Shown: in pieces, positions 63,332-64,000 of the stretch
Layout of the letters: every line of letters begins with the position of its first letter
Numbering within the stretch: position 1 is the stretch's first letter
From: Megaustenia siamemsis
Taxonomy: Eukaryota > Mollusca > Gastropoda > Stylommatophora > Ariophantidae
Reading direction: 5' to 3'
DNA length: 64,000 nucleotides
Assembly (NCBI GenBank): GCA_032433765.1
Contig: JAVIAB010000025.1
Span: forward strand, 41,476,148-41,540,147
The notes under the pieces: model-generated
Told to the model about the DNA's origin: nothing
Seen by the model: the letters and a program-made list of their open reading frames with translations, nothing else
The model's database searches: none
Program-made: the position numbers and the translations under genes

Positions 63332-64000
63332 GTGGGACAATGATGTATATATTGAGAGACTGAGGAGTCTAAAGGTGGGACAATGATGTATATATTGAGA
63401 GACTGAGGAGTCTAAAGGTGGGACAATGATGTATATATTGAGAGAATGGGGAGTCTAAAGGTGGGACAATGGTGTATATATTGAGAGACTGAGGAGTCTA
63501 AAGGTGGGACAATGATGTATATATTGAGAGGCTGAGGAGTCTAAAGTGGGACAATGATGTATATATTGAGAGACTGAGGAGTCTAAAGGTGGGACAATGA
63601 TGTATATATTGAGAGACCGAGGAGTCTAAAGGTGGGACAATGATGTATATATTGAGAGACTGAGGAGTCTAAAGGTGGGACAATGATGTATATATTGAGA
63701 GACTGAGGAGTCTAAAGGTGGGACAATGATGTATATATTGAGAGACTGAAGAGTCTAAATGTGGGACAATGATGTATATATTGAGAGACTGAGGAGTCTA
63801 AAGTGTGCAATGACAATGAGGAATATTGAGAATGGTGGAGTCTAAAGGTGGGACAATGGTGTATATATTGAGAGACTGAGGAGTCTAAAGGTGGGACAAT
63901 GATGTATATATTGAGAGGCTGAGGAGTCTAAAGGTGGGACAATGATGTATATATTGAGAGACTGAGGAGTCTAAAGGTGGGACAATGATGTATATATTGA
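63332..64000. repeat. 43-bp satellite array derived from family X, runs off the window
   Basis: GTGGGACAATGATGTATATA, TTGAGAGACTGAGGAGTC and TAAAG, about 15 copies plus a rearranged unit at 63800-63850. The unit matches family X at 4350-4405 (minus) as a single copy; there GTGGGG and GTGGAG stand exactly 43 bp apart. Confidence 0.96.

Overview
This is eukaryotic, almost certainly animal, DNA. It contains no bacterial-style operons. It is built from 5'-truncated non-LTR retrotransposon (LINE) remnants, three or more tRNA-derived SINE families, one hAT DNA transposon and a very large number of tandem repeats. By hand tally, roughly half of the 64 kb is tandem array (unit lengths from about 8 to 70 bp, plus microsatellites). 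The mixture of RTE-like LINEs with trinucleotide tails, RNase H-bearing LINEs and short tRNA-SINEs would fit a lophotrochozoan such as a mollusc, but that is inference; no conserved gene fixes the species. I found no complete host gene. The only plausible host coding sequence is a 58-bp exon (8436-8493) encoding MTRRKQNAPKRLK between good splice sites. It resembles the first coding exon of RRKQ-motif zinc-finger regulators (FOG/SALL/BCL11/Teashirt-like), so the window may be intronic DNA of such a gene.

Layout. 1-9.6 kb: LINE fragments (two lying tail-to-tail), a 25-bp array inside a reverse transcriptase (RT) tail, a 22-bp array inside an RNase H domain, 61-bp and 55-bp arrays, SINE1 copies, and the candidate exon followed by a 10-bp array. 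9.9-17.7 kb: interspersed family Y, then a 6.8-kb array of about 235 copies of a 29-bp unit lying inside a LINE RT C-terminal segment. 17.7-25.4 kb: LINE-F fragments with a 68-bp array, an open RNase H domain, a 14-bp array, a 0.95-kb CTT tract that is an expanded LINE-F tail, and a hAT element (21942-25183) with 8-bp target duplications nested beside a SINE in a LINE. 25.4-29.5 kb: LINE-A, -B and -C remnants. 29.8-36.3 kb: 75-, 60-, 38-, 70- and 13-bp arrays. 36.5-41 kb: LINE fragments, an octamer array and SINE1 with a perfect target duplication. 41.2-46.4 kb: 41- and 54-bp arrays ending on a LINE C-terminus. 46.4-51.8 kb: purine-rich DNA, family Y, SINE3 and a 15-bp array joined to a LINE zinc knuckle. 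52-64 kb: nested LINEs, 24-, 48-, 20-, 37-, 27- and 43-bp arrays, and SINEs.

Main result. Many of the minisatellites were born inside transposable-element coding sequence. Where an unexpanded sequence is visible (a paralogue in this window or the array's own flanks), the repeat unit often equals the distance between two short direct repeats in it: AAAAGA at 68 bp, GGTGTAC at 22 bp, TGTGA at 25 bp, GTGG(G/A)G at 43 bp, ATG at 55 bp, CATTTTC at 60 bp, AGA at 29 bp. Other arrays are expanded LINE 3' tails (GAA, GAAA, an AATAACTC octamer). The region therefore records how satellites are seeded by microhomology-bounded duplications in retroelements.

Working names (LINE-A to H, SINE1-3, families X and Y) are mine and refer only to recurring sequences within the window. 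All coordinates of degenerate elements are approximate.
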